Positions 10,231-20,462 are shown, counted from the first letter of the stretch. The stretch: 64,000 bases of DNA from Hawksworthiomyces lignivorus (GCA_002917075.1 NTMA01000001.1:310001-374000), one strand, 5' to 3'. Program-made: numbers and translations. Notes: generated from the letters alone by a model not told the origin.

Positions 10231-12035
10231 ATGTCGGACCTGGTGACGCTCGTCACGACAGCAATCCAGGCGGGCGTAACGCTCCACGATCTGGTGAAGA
10301 GCTTTAACGACCAGCCCAGAAAGGTGCGCGGCCTCTTGGAAGATCTTTCCGCCCTGACCGGCATTCTCCAGTCGCTCGAGCAGACGCTGAAGGCCACCGT
10401 GGACATCGATCTCACCACGCTCGAGCTGCCGCTGAAGCGGTGCGGGACTGCCTGCAACGAGTTCGAGAAGGAGCTGATCAAGTACTCGTCGCGGTCGGCG
10501 GGAGGTCGGAAGAGCTTCCGGGAGTGGGCCAAGCTGCGCTATATGGGCAGCGACATTTCCGCCTTCTCGCAGCAGATCGCCAGCTACAAGTCAACCATCG
10601 AGATTGCTCTCATCGACGTGAGCCTGTACGTTCCACTATTTTTCTTCCCAATTCCCATTTGCCGTCCCATTTCGCGTCTTTCCGTCTCCGACCCCCTTTC
10701 TCCCCTCCCCCCCACCGCTCTCTGATCCGTGTGTGTAAGAGGGGCTAACTTGTCGCTCAATCGCGGTTTCGCTGCAGTCGCCAAAACTCTCTCACGGCGG
10801 ACTCTGTCAAGAACTACCAGAACCTCGTCCGGCAGACGACAAACGATCTGCAGGACCACCTCGCGGAGGTGAACGAGCGGTTAGAGTCCATATTTGGGCG
10901 GACGGCGACGGTGTCGGACGGCGCGGAGGACGAGGAGCTGCAGCAGATCAAGCAGGAGCGGCTGTCGACGGAGAGGTGCATCGCGATCTGCGCGCAGCTG
11001 ACCGACAACATCGACCGGCTCCTGCGCGCGCCCAAGGGCGGCGGGCGCCGCAGCGGGGGCGGCGGTGGCAGCCGCAGTGGTGGTGGCAGCCGCAGTGGTG
11101 GTGGCAGCCGCGGTGGTGGTGGAAGCCACAGTGGTGGTGGAAGCGGTAGCAGCGGCGGCGGCAGCGGCGGCGGCAGCGGCGGCGGCAGCGGCAGCGGCAG
11201 CGGTGGCGGTGGCGGTGGCGGTGGCGGCGGCGACAACAGAACTGTCCACGGCAGCTCGACGGGCGGCGACGACAACGGCGGCGGCGGCGACGACGACTCC
11301 TCGTCGCTGTCGTCTGGCGACGAGGGCGACTCGAGCAGCGGCGGCGGCGGCGGCAGCGGCAGCGGCCCGTCGGAGCGCGGGACGTACAAGACGCTGCGGG
11401 AGTGCCGAGCGGCGCTGGCGGAGCGGGCGGCGACGCTGGAGCGGCAGCAGCAGGCGCTGATCGACCGGCTGGCGGCCAAGATGCGGGCGGGGACGGTGGC
11501 GGGGCTGGAGCACGACATGGAGGACCTGCCGCGGCTCAAGGACGAGCTGCAGTCGGTGCGCACGTCGATGGAGATCTGCGCGCAGGTGGACGAGAACGTG
11601 CGGCGGCACGCGGCCAAGAAGACGCACATCACGGTGATCAAGAACCGCACCACGGGCGACGGCGTGCAGTTTATCGTCTCCAACAACGGCAAGGTCGTGC
11701 ACGGCACCAACGACGGCACGGGCTGGCGCACCCGCCAGGCGGGCGGCTACATGAGCGACGAGTCCATCCAGAAGCTGTCCGGCGACTTTACCCAGGTCAA
11801 CATCGCCGCGCCCGCCGCCGCCGCCGCCGTCGCCGCCAGCGGCAGCAACGGCAGCGGCGTCGCTGCCAGTGCCGGCGCGAGCGCCGCTGCTGGGAATGGC
11901 GAGGGCAGCTCGAACACCGATGCTGCACGCTACGGCCCCAGGCTCCTGCTCACATATGATACGCCTGCAGGCGCGGACGAGGAGGACGCGCGAGTAGCTT
12001 CGCCTATCGCCGTCCAGCGGGAGCGGAGAAATTAG
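10231..12035 (+). CDS. HeLo-like (fungal STAND N-terminal) domain protein with Gly-rich linker
   Basis: Exons 10231-10625 and 10778-12035 give 550 aa. The 152-bp intron has a GTACGT donor, a CTAAC branch at 10744 and a GCAG acceptor, and joins IDVSL to RQNSLTADS. Residues 1 to about 200 match the helical domain found at the N-terminus of fungal STAND/NLR and azaphilone-cluster 'protein L' type proteins. Members act in signalling or cell death, but no NACHT or NB-ARC domain follows here. Residues about 220-283 are almost pure Gly/Ser (GGGS-like), and 284-325 are acidic and Ser-rich. A second helical block follows. The motif CIAICAQLTDNIDRLL before the linker is echoed by SMEICAQVDENV after it, suggesting a duplicated helix. 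Residues about 412-470 (VQFIVSNNGKVVHG...GWRTRQAGGYMSDESIQ) form a compact motif recurring at the C-terminus of related fungal proteins. An Ala/Ser-rich tail closes the protein. The start is the second of two nearby in-frame ATGs and the one that begins the domain. Confidence 0.8.
10626..10777 (+). other. Intron of the HeLo-like gene
   Basis: GTACGT donor at 10626, CTAAC branch at 10744-10748, GCAG acceptor ending at 10777, phase 2. The frames on each side agree only with this donor: the nearby GTGAGC at 10618 would break frame. Confidence 0.75.
11041..11232 (+). repeat. GGC/GGT-rich low-complexity tract encoding poly-Gly/Ser
   Basis: Imperfect trinucleotide-based tandem repeats (GGTGGTGGCAGCCGCAG-type units) inside the coding sequence. 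They encode a Gly/Ser linker of about 60 residues. Such a tract is prone to length change by slippage. Confidence 0.85.
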
Positions 12036-13081
12036 CTCTGCGACGCACCTGGCCGGCGACAAAATGCCTGTGACAAGGGCCGGGACCGAAGCTCGCCGCC
12101 TCTTTCCAGCGTCCGTGCAGGGAGCGTCGCCCCTCTCTTGTCTCCCTGGACTGTCATACATTTTGCGAATGCCGGCACCGTATGCCACGCCCCTGCGTAC
12201 GGCCCATGGCGCAGCAGTCGACCTTTTCAGGGCCGCTTTCCATTGTACAACCGTGACTCGTCCTCGGTCCGAGTCACGAGCACCTTCATCAGCGCGAGGC
12301 CCAGCTGGCAACACAACTGCACTACAGAGAGTTTCTGTATGGAGATTGTTTTATTTTATGAGATCTAATGATAGGAAGGCGCAGCCAGCTACGAGAACAC
12401 GACAAAAGAAAGTTGCTGCTATAGAGCCGCATCAAATTACGAAACAAAGGGAGCGCTGAAGTTTCTTTTTCTCCTGTTCCGGGTCCTGTTCCGGCGCCAG
12501 GGCAGAAGCTGGGATTGGCACATAAGACACAAGGCTGGGGAGTGCATAGCTGGGAAGCTGTTGAGCCGCCAAACCAGAGCCGCATCCACCGGCTCGAACG
12601 AGAAAGAACTGCAGCTTGATGTTGCACATTGTTTGAAGACTGCTTGGATATCAGCTGTGAGGAACGCCAGGCCTCATGTTTTGCGCGTAGGCACCATTCT
12701 ATGCTGGTTACATAGGGATTGCCACTGGAGCTTCGAGTAGCTTTTTTTTTTATTGGGGGCGAGTTTTAAGCAGTTAGTTATTAGCTATCGCCGGCGGAGG
12801 CTTAAGATACATACAGTTAGCTACTGGCGGCCCAGCGCCTCTTCTGCCCCGCGCCGCACGGAAGCTTATGGCTTATATATATATAATACACATGACAAAG
12901 GCTTAACAATATTGGCCGAACATCCTTACATGAACGACGGCATCGTCCAAGAGAAGACTGGACAGGGGTCTCCCCCCCCTCTCTCTCCCGATCGCCCCTC
13001 CACAAAGTGCGCCGTAGCATTGCTGTAATTGGTTTTGGCCTCGAGCACCCCTCCTTGCTGGGGAGCTATCGTCATACTCGT

Positions 13082-13117
13082 ACACATAACACACATAACA
13101 CACATAACACACATAAC
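13082..13117. repeat. Four tandem copies of ACACATAAC
   Basis: The 9-mer ACACATAAC occurs four times head to tail without mismatch. It is a noncoding minisatellite about 500 bp upstream of the epimerase start. Confidence 0.9.
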
Positions 13118-13290
13118 TCTTACACAGAACTGCTGGTACGGAGTTGCGCCCCCGTGAAGAGTTACTAACACACAACGTTTGCGGTGCATTAAATGCCCCG
13201 CTTTATCTCAAACTATTCGACCTCAACAGCAGTTCCCTGGATCCCTCTGTGCCATTCTGCCTTGCTCTCTTTCTCTCTCACTCTCTCTTC

Positions 13291-13314
13291 CTCTCTCTCT
13301 CTCTCTCTCTCTCT
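13291..13314. repeat. (CT)12 microsatellite in a pyrimidine-rich leader
   Basis: Twelve uninterrupted CT units within a longer CT-rich stretch (about 13250-13320). CT-rich blocks are common just upstream of transcription starts in filamentous fungi, so it may form part of the epimerase core promoter. Confidence 0.85.
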
Positions 13315-13612
13315 TTATTATCTCGTCTCACTTCGCATCTCTCCATTCCAGGCTCGTACTTGACTTCCTGCTCGGCAATTTGTACTGTCTCTTCTGGCTG
13401 TCTTGTCGCGCTTGCTTCCCTCTCGTGCAATTCGTCCTCGCATATTCACATCCCACCTACCTCTTATACTTCCCCAGCTACCCGGACCATCTCTCTGACA
13501 GCGTTCGAGACCGACCTCTCTTCATTGCTAACAGAAACTCATTGTCGTACCGAAGCGAATCATACAACAAACACATCAACAAAACAAAACAAAAAAATAA
13601 AAGAAAAAGAAA

Positions 13613-14763
13613 ATGGACCGCCCCAACAGACCCTCCGCCCTCGCCTCCACCCCGGCCCTGCCCCCGCAGCCGCGCGTCGACCTGGTCGGCGACCATGTCA
13701 CTGCAGTGCTGCCCGGCACGGGCGAGTCGGTCGAGGTGCTGCTGACGGGCGCTACGATCCTGTCGTGGAAGGGCGGCGACGGCCAGGACCGGCTGTGGCT
13801 AAGCGAGGGCGCCGTGCTAGACGGGACCAAGGCGGTCCGCGGCGGCGTGCCCATTGTGTTCCCCGTGTTCGGCACGTCGGACGCCACGACGGCCGCGGGC
13901 AAGCTGCCGCAGCACGGCCTGGCGCGCACGTCGCGGTGGGAGTTTCTGGGCAAGTCTACGTCCGAGGCCAGCGCCGAGGCGACCGTGACTACCGGCGGCG
14001 GCGCATCCGCCTCCAAGAAGGTGTCGACGGCCGGCGTCCAGCTCGACTTTGGCCTGTCGGCGGCGTCGGCCGATCCCAAGCTGCGCGCGCTCTGGCCGTT
14101 CGACTTTGCCCTGCTCTACCGCGTCACCCTCGAACCCGACACCCTGACCACCAGCATCGTCGTGACCAACGAGGGCGACCGCCCCTTTGACTTCCAGGTG
14201 CTGCTGCACACCTACCTGCGGGTGAATGTACGTCTAAAATGAAACGCAGACTCTCTCTCTTTCTACTCTTTTTATTCTTTCTTTTTATTCTTTTTCTAGT
14301 TCCATTTTACTTTGTTTTGCGCGTGTGCATGTCTACTCGATATCGCCATACTGACGAGGCCCCCCTCCCCCTCCTCTAGGACATTGTCGATGTCGGCGTC
14401 ACCGGCCTCGGCGGCGCGCCGTACGTCGACAAGGTGGGCGGCCGCACCAACCGCGTCCAGGCCGAGGGCACGCACGTCGCCATCACCGGCCCCACCGACC
14501 GCGTGTACAGCCCCGCGGGCGGCGCCGCCGCTCCTATTACCGTCGTCGAGAAGGGCGCCACGCGCTTCACCGTCGCCCGCGACAACCTCGCCGACGTCAC
14601 CGTCTGGAACCCCTGGGTCGAGGGCGCCAAGAACATAGGCGACTTTGCGCCCAAGAACGCCTGGAAGACCATGCTCTGCGTCGAGCCGGGCGCGGTCTCC
14701 GGCTGGCAGACGCTGGAGCCGGGCGAGGCCTTTGAGGGCGCGCAGACCATCACGGCGCAATAA
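13613..14763 (+). CDS. Glucose-6-phosphate 1-epimerase (YMR099C-like)
   Basis: Exons 13613-14227 and 14380-14763 give 332 aa. The 152-bp intron has a GTACGT donor, a CTGAC branch near 14351 and a CTAG acceptor, and joins LRVN to DIVDVGV. The protein belongs to the galactose-mutarotase-like superfamily and should interconvert the alpha and beta anomers of glucose 6-phosphate in the cytosol. Supporting motifs in order are GATILSWKG, the substrate-facing QHGLARTSRWEF, a His in LLHTYLRV, VWNPW, and a Glu in LCVEPG near the C-terminus; the His and Glu correspond to the catalytic pair of the yeast enzyme. Length matches the family (about 300-330). A disordered 20-residue Pro/Ala-rich N-terminus precedes the fold. 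The ATG at 13613 follows an A-rich leader ending in GAAA. A low-complexity insertion (ASAEATVTTGGGASASKK) sits in a surface loop. Confidence 0.9.
14228..14379 (+). other. Intron of the epimerase gene
   Basis: GTACGT donor, CTGAC branch at about 14351-14355, CTAG acceptor ending at 14379, phase 0. The frame on the 5' side would run into a stop three codons into the intron. Confidence 0.85.
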
Positions 14764-15067
14764 GACGGGATGGGGGCAGGAGAAGAGAGGATAAGAGAGG
14801 AGAGGAGCAGGCAGAAAGAAACAAAAGACAACAACAAAAAAGGGTCATCTTTAGACGCGAACAGTATGCTGTTTTATCTTTTATTGTGTGCTATTTTTTG
14901 TTTTGTCTATGAGAGAATATATCTAGGACCAGCACGAATGCATTAAAAATGTAATCAAAGAGAAATAGGGAGAAATCAGGAAAAACTTTTGATTCCCAAG
15001 CAAACAAGATAAAAAGAACGCCATTGAAGGAGGGAGCGAGATCTGCCACCACCTCGTTGCTTTTTCT
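14764..15067. other. Convergent 3' regions of epimerase and DAHP synthase genes
   Basis: 304 bp between two converging genes, AT-rich (14850-14990), with no open frame of note. It holds both transcript ends. Confidence 0.55.
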
Positions 15068-15077
15068 CTACTGCTGC

Positions 15078-15108
<31 letters not shown>

Positions 15109-16660
15109 TCTTCTCCTGCCGCACGGTGCGGTGGTGGTCGGCGATCAGAAAGGCCATCTCGAGGGCCTGCTTCTCGTTGAGGCGCGGGTCGCAGAAGCTG
15201 GTGTAGTTGGTGGACAGGTCGTCCTCGTCGAGGCCCTCGCTGCCGCCGAGGCACTCGGTGACGGCGTCGCCGGTCAGCTCGAGGTGCACGCCGCCCAGGT
15301 AGCTGCCGAGCTCGGTGTGGACCTGCAGGGTGGCGCGCAGCTCCTCGACGATGTCGGCAAAGTGGCGGGTCTTGACGCCGCCGGCCGTGGTCTGCGTGTT
15401 GCCGTGCATGGGGTCGCACTGCCAGACGACGGCGCCGCGGAACTCGCTGCCCTCGACGATGCGGATGTGCGCCGGCAGCAGCTCGCGCACGCGGCCGGCG
15501 CCGTAGCGCGTGATCAGCGTGACCTTGCCGGGCTCGCACGTGGGGTTGAGCGCGCGCAGCAGCTCCAGCAGGTCGCCGGGCGGCGTCGTGGGCCCTACTT
15601 TCACGCCCACGGGGTTGGCGATGCCGCGGAAGAACTCGACGTGGCCGCCGTCCACCTGGCGCGTGCGGTCGCCGATCCACAGGAAGTGAGCCGACGTGTC
15701 GTAGTACTTGCGCGGGAGAGGGGCGTCGGCGCCTGAGCTGCTGGGTGCGAGCAGAGAAGCAACCGACGACGACAGCGACCCCCCGCCAGCCGCTGCCAGC
15801 CGCTGCACCGCCACGGCGTCGGCGCCCGCCGCCGACGCCGAGACGGCCGGGTCGTCCAGCAGGCGCGTCAGCGGCTCCTCGTACTCGAGCACGAGGCCCT
15901 CGTGGCTCGTGTACAGGTCGACCGTGTCGAGCTTGTCGTTCTTGTCGGCGCCGATGGTGTGCATGAAGCGCAGCATGTCCGTCAGGAACCGCACCGCCTC
16001 GCCGTACTTTGCGCGCAGCGCCGGGTCGCGCACGTGGCCCAGCCCCCAGTCCAGCGGCCGGTGCAGGTCCGCGATGCCCGACGCCAGCGCCGCCCGCACG
16101 TAGTTGAGCGTCGCCGCCGAGTGGTGGTACGCCGCCACCAGCCGCTGCGGGTCCAGCGCCCGCTCCTCCAGCGGGTAGCCGTTGAGGATGTCGCCGCGGA
16201 ACGACGGCACCGTGCGCGTGCCGCCCTGCCCGTCCGCCACCGTCTCGTGCGGGCTCGACCGCGGCTTCGCGTACTGCCCCGCCATGCGCCCGATGCGCAC
16301 CACCGGCTTGTCCGCGCCCCACACCAGCACCAGGCTCATCTGCAGCAGCAGCTTGATCTTGGACTCGATCGCCGCCGGCTCGCAGTAGTCAAACAGCTCC
16401 GCGCAGTCGCCCCCCTGCAGCAAAAACGCCTCGCCCCGCGCCACCGCCGCCAGGTGCTGCTTCAGCCGCTCAATCTCCCGCGGGTGCACAATCGGCGGCA
16501 GCCGCCGCAGCTGGCCCGCCGCCCGCGCTACCGCCGCCGTGTCCTCGTACTCGGGCACCTGCTTGATCGGCTTGCTCCGCCACGAGTCCGGCGTCCAGGC
16601 GGGGGAGGCCTGCGCCGCCGCTGATGGCGCAGATGCCAGTGTGCTTTCCAGACCAGCCAT
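15068..16660 (-). CDS. aro-8: 3-deoxy-D-arabino-heptulosonate-7-phosphate synthase, class II
   Basis: Intronless, 530 aa. It catalyses the first step of the shikimate pathway: phosphoenolpyruvate plus erythrose 4-phosphate give DAHP. Class II (plant/Mycobacterium type) motifs run throughout: GGDCAELF, RIGRMAGQYAKPRS, FRGDILNGYP, SHEGLVLEYE, HFLWIGDRTRQ, NPVGVKVGP, WQCDPMHGNT, GGVHLELTGD and SFCDPRLNEKQALE. The four expected metal ligands are present (Cys of GGDC, His of PMHG, Glu of HLELT, Asp of CDPR). Two features are unusual. Residues about 273-318 are an Ala/Ser-rich insertion between the SHEGLVLEYE region and KYYDTSAHF, and the protein ends in a Gln/Lys tract encoded by a CTG/CTT repeat. 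The Neurospora class II enzyme is aro-8 (tryptophan-sensitive); that symbol is used by analogy and feedback type is not shown here. It diverges from the HYPK-like gene across a 550-bp region containing a TGACTCA site. Confidence 0.93.
15071..15115 (-). repeat. Coding CTG/CTT repeat (C-terminal poly-Gln of DAHP synthase)
   Basis: On the plus strand a run of CTG units directly follows the stop codon complement, with interruptions by CTT. On the coding strand it gives CAG codons for a Q-rich tail broken by Lys. Conserved enzyme sequence ends before this tail. Confidence 0.85.
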
Positions 16661-17210
16661 CTTTTTTGTAGAGAGGTATTATGTGATATGAATGAATGAG
16701 GTAGAAACAATTAAAGAGAGTGCTCAGTCCAAAAACAGAGTAATAAAAGAAGAAAGAGAGGTAGAAGAGGCAAGGAGAGAGAACAAAGAATCGCCGCACA
16801 GGCAAACTTGTGGCAGAGTTTGCTTGCTGGAACTATAAGAAACAGCCTTCGTATGGCAATCCTCTACACTCAAATCAAGTCAAGTATATGATCCCAATGT
16901 CTCTTCTGCGTACAACTGTATCAAAAATAGCTCTTGTCCAAATCCTGGGAGGTCTCGAGGTGCATTATTTGCCTCTTATGACTCAACTGAGAAGAAGTGT
17001 GAATTACTTATAAAACATAAAAAAAGTCAACGGACCAATCACATCTACCAATGCCATCATGCTGAGATCCACTTTTCACCACTGAGAGATCGTCAAAAAG
17101 CTAAAGCCGCACGAGAGAGGATATATCTCTTTCAGACCTGCATCTTTTAAGCTTCGAAATCTTCCTTTTCTCCTCTCCCCCACCTTTCTTCCCCACCACA
17201 CACCCACACG
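16661..17210. promoter_or_regulatory. Shared divergent promoter, DAHP synthase / HYPK-like gene
   Basis: 550 bp between two divergent start codons. The side next to DAHP synthase is A/T-rich and purine-rich on the plus strand (16670-16800). A TGACTCA element lies at 16979-16985. A pyrimidine block (17155-17200) sits immediately before the HYPK-like start. Confidence 0.6.
16979..16985. promoter_or_regulatory. TGACTCA, candidate CPC1/GCN4 site
   Basis: A perfect palindromic consensus for the bZIP regulator of general amino-acid (cross-pathway) control, 319 bp upstream of the DAHP synthase ATG. Its placement before an amino-acid biosynthesis gene makes function plausible. The same 7-mer class also occurs at 26999 and 27198 away from such genes, so chance occurrence cannot be excluded. 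Confidence 0.45.
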
Positions 17211-17679
17211 ATGGCCGCAGACCGCCAACCATCAAACATCAAAGAGGGCGCCTCCAACGACGTCGACCTCGAGGACGACGTCGCGGCCAAGGCCAAGTCG
17301 GCCGAGGACCGCAAGGCCGCCGTGGCCCTCGCCGCGCTGGACGATGCCCGCACCGACAGCGGGACCAACGACAAGCACGTCGACCACGAGGCCGTGAGCA
17401 AGGCCATGAAGAACCTTCGCCTGAGCGCCAGCGGCACCGCCGCCAAGAAGGTCAAGGTGGACGCCGCCGACGTGGCGCTGCTGGTGCGTGCTGATTTCCC
17501 CGCCTGCAAACTGTGCTGTGCACGCTGCCCTGTCTGTTTTGTTTTGTTCTACCTGTCTCTGACATTTCCCTTTTTAGGTGGACGAACTGGACTTGACGAA
17601 GGCCAAGGCGACAGACCTACTCAAGCAGCACGAGGGCGATGCAGTGAAGGCGATGCGGGCATACGTCACGGTACCATAG
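17211..17679 (+). CDS. HYPK-like UBA-domain protein (NatA-associated)
   Basis: Exons 17211-17483 and 17578-17679 give 124 aa. The 94-bp intron has a GTGCGT donor, a CTGAC branch near 17559 and a TTAG acceptor, and joins DVALL to VDELDLTK. The C-terminal 35 residues form the UBA-like three-helix motif of the HYPK/NAC-alpha group (VDELDLTKAKATDLLKQHEG, then DAVKAMRAYV). A conserved helix in the middle (HEAVSKAMKNLRLS) and an acidic, Ala-rich N-terminus are as in huntingtin-interacting protein K. In eukaryotes HYPK binds and tunes the ribosome-associated N-terminal acetyltransferase NatA. Length agrees with the family (about 110-130). NAC-alpha is less likely because its NAC barrel domain is absent. 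It ends 284 bp before the convergent 832-aa gene. Confidence 0.88.
17484..17577 (+). other. Intron of the HYPK-like gene
   Basis: GTGCGT donor, CTGAC branch, TTTTAG acceptor ending at 17577, phase 0. Reading through would destroy the UBA frame. Confidence 0.85.
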
Positions 17680-17963
17680 GCGAGGGGAGAATAGGTCAAG
17701 AGCAGTAACAAGTACAAAAAATCAAAAGAAATATGACAATTACGTGACAATGCGATCAGAGAGATGCAGGATTGGTAGTAAGGATCTCTATTCGATGGCC
17801 CGCTGGTTCCATGCAGCATGGACAATAAGCGAGGGCAGCCGAGTCTAGTCTGGGTATCTATGTTATAAGAAAAAGGAATCCCAATGATGCCAAGCAAAGC
17901 ACACAAAAAAATACAAAAAAATTTACACAGTTCAAATTAGAAAAATGAGAATCCCTGTTACCG
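17680..17963. other. Convergent 3' gap
   Basis: 284 bp, AT-rich toward 17880-17945. It contains the ends of the HYPK-like and 832-aa transcripts; nothing else is seen. Confidence 0.5.
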
Positions 17964-19122
17964 CTACGTGTTGTACCATGCCTCGACGCACTTGGGCTCC
18001 CACAGATCCGTGTCGTCTCCCATCATGGCAGGGCTGCGGGGCTGCGACCCGAACCCGGGCGGGAATCGTCCATACGATCCGTTGTTGGGCGGCGGCCAGT
18101 ATGGCCAAGGGGACGGCTCCGTGCCGTTGCCGCCGTCTGTGCCGTTGTTGTGGCCCCAGCGGGGCCCGCCGCCATACCGGCCTCGGCGTCCGCCGCCGGG
18201 CCCGCCACCCCGCCCCCACTGGCTGTTCTGCAGCGGCCACATGGGGATGAAGCACCGCTCGTGCCACGCGCACACCTCGGCGCAGCCGATAAACTCGCTC
18301 TCCCAGCCGAGCCAGGCGATGAGCTCTGTGAGCTCGTCGTGCCACAGCTGGCGGTAGGCGGAAAGAGACGCCGCAGAAGAGGACAAAGACGACGACGACG
18401 ACGACGAAGACAACGACGTCGTCGACGAGGCGGAGTCGTCCCGCGCCGGGGCCCCGTACAGCTCGGCCCACAGCCGCTCGATATCGAAGCCGATGCCCAG
18501 CAGCTGCGCGCACAGGGTGCCGTGCGTCTCCTCGACGGCCCAGCGCAGGTCGTCCTCCTCGGGCGGGAGGTCGCTGTCGCCATCGCCGCCGTCGTTGTTG
18601 CCGTCGTTGCCGTCGTCGCCGGGCACGAGGAGCCGCGTGTAGCGGTAGCGGCACAGCGCCAGAGTGCGGTTGAAGAGGGCGGAGCCGCGCTGCCACTGGC
18701 GGCCGTCGGCTGGGTACTCGAGGTAGCCCACGAGGAACATGTGGCTCTGGGCGCGCAGCTGGCGGAGCCACGCGCGCGGGCTCGTCGCTGGTTGATTTTC
18801 GGCGCCCACGGCGCCTGGTCCCCGCAGCAGGATCGCCTCCACCGTCTTGAGGTGCCGCGCCATGCGCTGCACGATCTCCGCCAGGAGGAGCGTCCACGCG
18901 GCCCCGGAGCACACGGTCCCGTCGTCGCCGCCGACGTTCGGGTCTGCCATCGACGCCGCCTCCGCCCTGTCGTCCCGCCGCCCATCCTTGCGCTGCAGCA
19001 CCCGCCGCAGCGTCTGCGCCGCCCCCGCCCGCATGCGCGCCGCGTCTTCCACGCTGGCGTTGCCCAGGTGGTGGAACCGCCGCCGGCGGGCCAGCTGGCG
19101 CAGCGCCAGCGTGCGGTTGAAG

Positions 19123-19159
<37 letters not shown>

Positions 19160-20462
19160 TGCCGTTGGCGCTGCTTCCTCCGCCGCCCCGCCACAGACCG
19201 TCTACCGTCAGATTCAGCCGGTGCCGCTCGTCGGCTGCCCGCGCCTCGGCGAGCGCGCTACCGCTCCCAAACAGCCGCGGCGCGTAGTAGCTGAGAATGC
19301 CGCAGTCGTCGACGCGCACGCGGGTCTCGCCCGCGCCGGGCCCCGCGCGCGAGGACCCGTAGTGCCACGTGGCGCTCTCGAACCAGCCCCAGCCCTGCGC
19401 CGACAGAAACGGCTCCACCAGGCCGTCCATGCCGGGGTCGTGCCGCCAGTTGGGCGGCGCCGGCGGATTGGACGGTGCCGCTGCCGGACTGCTGCGCGTA
19501 GGGACCGGTGGTAGCGTGTAATACGACTGCTGCTGCTCGGCCGTCGCCGCATCGTCACGAGCAACAGCAGCAGCAGCATCGCCTTCGCCAACGGCGCGGC
19601 TATCCTCGTCCTCGCTGCCCTCGCTCTCCTCCTCGTCCCGCGCCAGCGGCGCCGTCACGTTCAGCCGGCTCAGCAGCCGCAGACTGTCGCTCAGAAAGTC
19701 GCACCAGATCACCTCGAACCCGGCGTTCATGCGCACCACCCCCTCGAACCCCCACCCGCGGCCCCGCAGCCCTTCCGCCGCCAGCCACGCGCACAGCCCG
19801 CGCGCCCGCTCGTACTCGTCCGTCAGCCCGCCGAACCCCCAGCTGGGCCCTTCTGGCGGCGGCGGGCCCGTCACGTTGCCGTACAGCAGCAGCATCTGCG
19901 TGTCTAGCTGGCCCAGCCCCATCAGCGCCGCCGACTCGCCATCCACGTATAGCACCCGCACCGGCCGCGTCGTCTGGTACGCCAGCAGCCAGGACCGCCG
20001 CGTCGACCCCATGATGCCGTACGCCATCTCCAGGTCCAGCGCCAGCCACTCGGGGCTCGCCGGCGACAGGCTGTCCGGGTCGTCCTCGGCGCCGTCTGCC
20101 GCCCGCAGGCCGTGGTACAGCAGCGTGTACGCCGGGATGGTGCAGGCGGCGAGCGTGTGGCCGTTGGGGAAAACCGTGTTGGACCACTGCTGCAGCAGGC
20201 CGTAAGCGGAGCCGAAGAGATGCGGCGCCGCCGACGAGAAGTTGAGGCGTGGCGTGTATTGGGGGACCGCCGCGGCTGGTCGCACCGTGTCTGTCTCTGC
20301 ATCTTCGCTGTCTGGCTGATGGTGCGTATCGTAGAGAGGAACCTGCGCTGGACCATCCAATCCAGCACAGCTTACAGCCCTGATGCAGAAGACGAGCACC
20401 ACCAGCAAAGCTGAAGCTATGGCACCCATAGCTGTACGGCGGACTGGCGCCATGTCAGCCAT
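17964..20462 (-). CDS. Secretory-pathway protein of unknown function, 832 aa
   Basis: Intronless. Residues about 12-34 (MGAIASALLVVLVFCIRAVS) form a signal peptide or signal anchor, so the rest should be lumenal or extracellular. N-glycosylation sequons occur (NFS, NVT twice, NRT, NLT, NAS). Conserved-looking blocks are FPNGHTLAACTIPAYTLLYHG, LDLEMAYGIMGSTRRSW, YVDGESAALMGLGQLDTQ, GWGFEGVVRMNAGFEVIWCD, GWGWFESATWHYGSS and, late, ELTELIAWLGWESEFIGCAEVCAW. This pattern matches a widely distributed single-copy family of fungal proteins with no assigned activity. Between the blocks lie disordered insertions: an acidic Glu/Ser stretch, a poly-Asp run from a GTC repeat near 19124-19158, and a Ser run near 18380-18420. 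The C-terminus is Gly/Arg/Pro/Asn-rich. Conserved Trp, Cys and acidic residues hint at an enzyme, but no catalytic motif is certain. Confidence 0.8.
19124..19158 (-). repeat. Coding GTC/GAC repeat (poly-Asp)
   Basis: About eleven consecutive GTC units on the plus strand, read as GAC (Asp) codons in the 832-aa protein, between a disordered linker and GFNRTLALRQ. Confidence 0.85.

Larger units (their letters stand above)
12036..13612. other. Intergenic region with microsatellites
   Basis: About 1.6 kb. The first part is the 3' region of the HeLo-like gene; the last 400 bp is a pyrimidine-rich leader/promoter for the epimerase gene. It holds a 9-bp tandem repeat (13082-13117) and a pure CT run (13291-13314). 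No gene is supportable: open frames here lack any recognisable domain. Confidence 0.55.

Noticed and set aside
10881..12314. Long antisense frame across the HeLo-like gene encoding Ala/Arg-rich sequence
   Set aside because: Mirror image of GC-rich codons and the GGC/GGT tract; no domain and no splice logic. The same applies to long antisense or alternate frames over the DAHP synthase, 832-aa, WSS1 and TAF9 genes.
12064..12459. Small gene downstream of the HeLo-like gene
   Set aside because: No domain, codon bias or start context; it lies in the expected 3' untranslated region.
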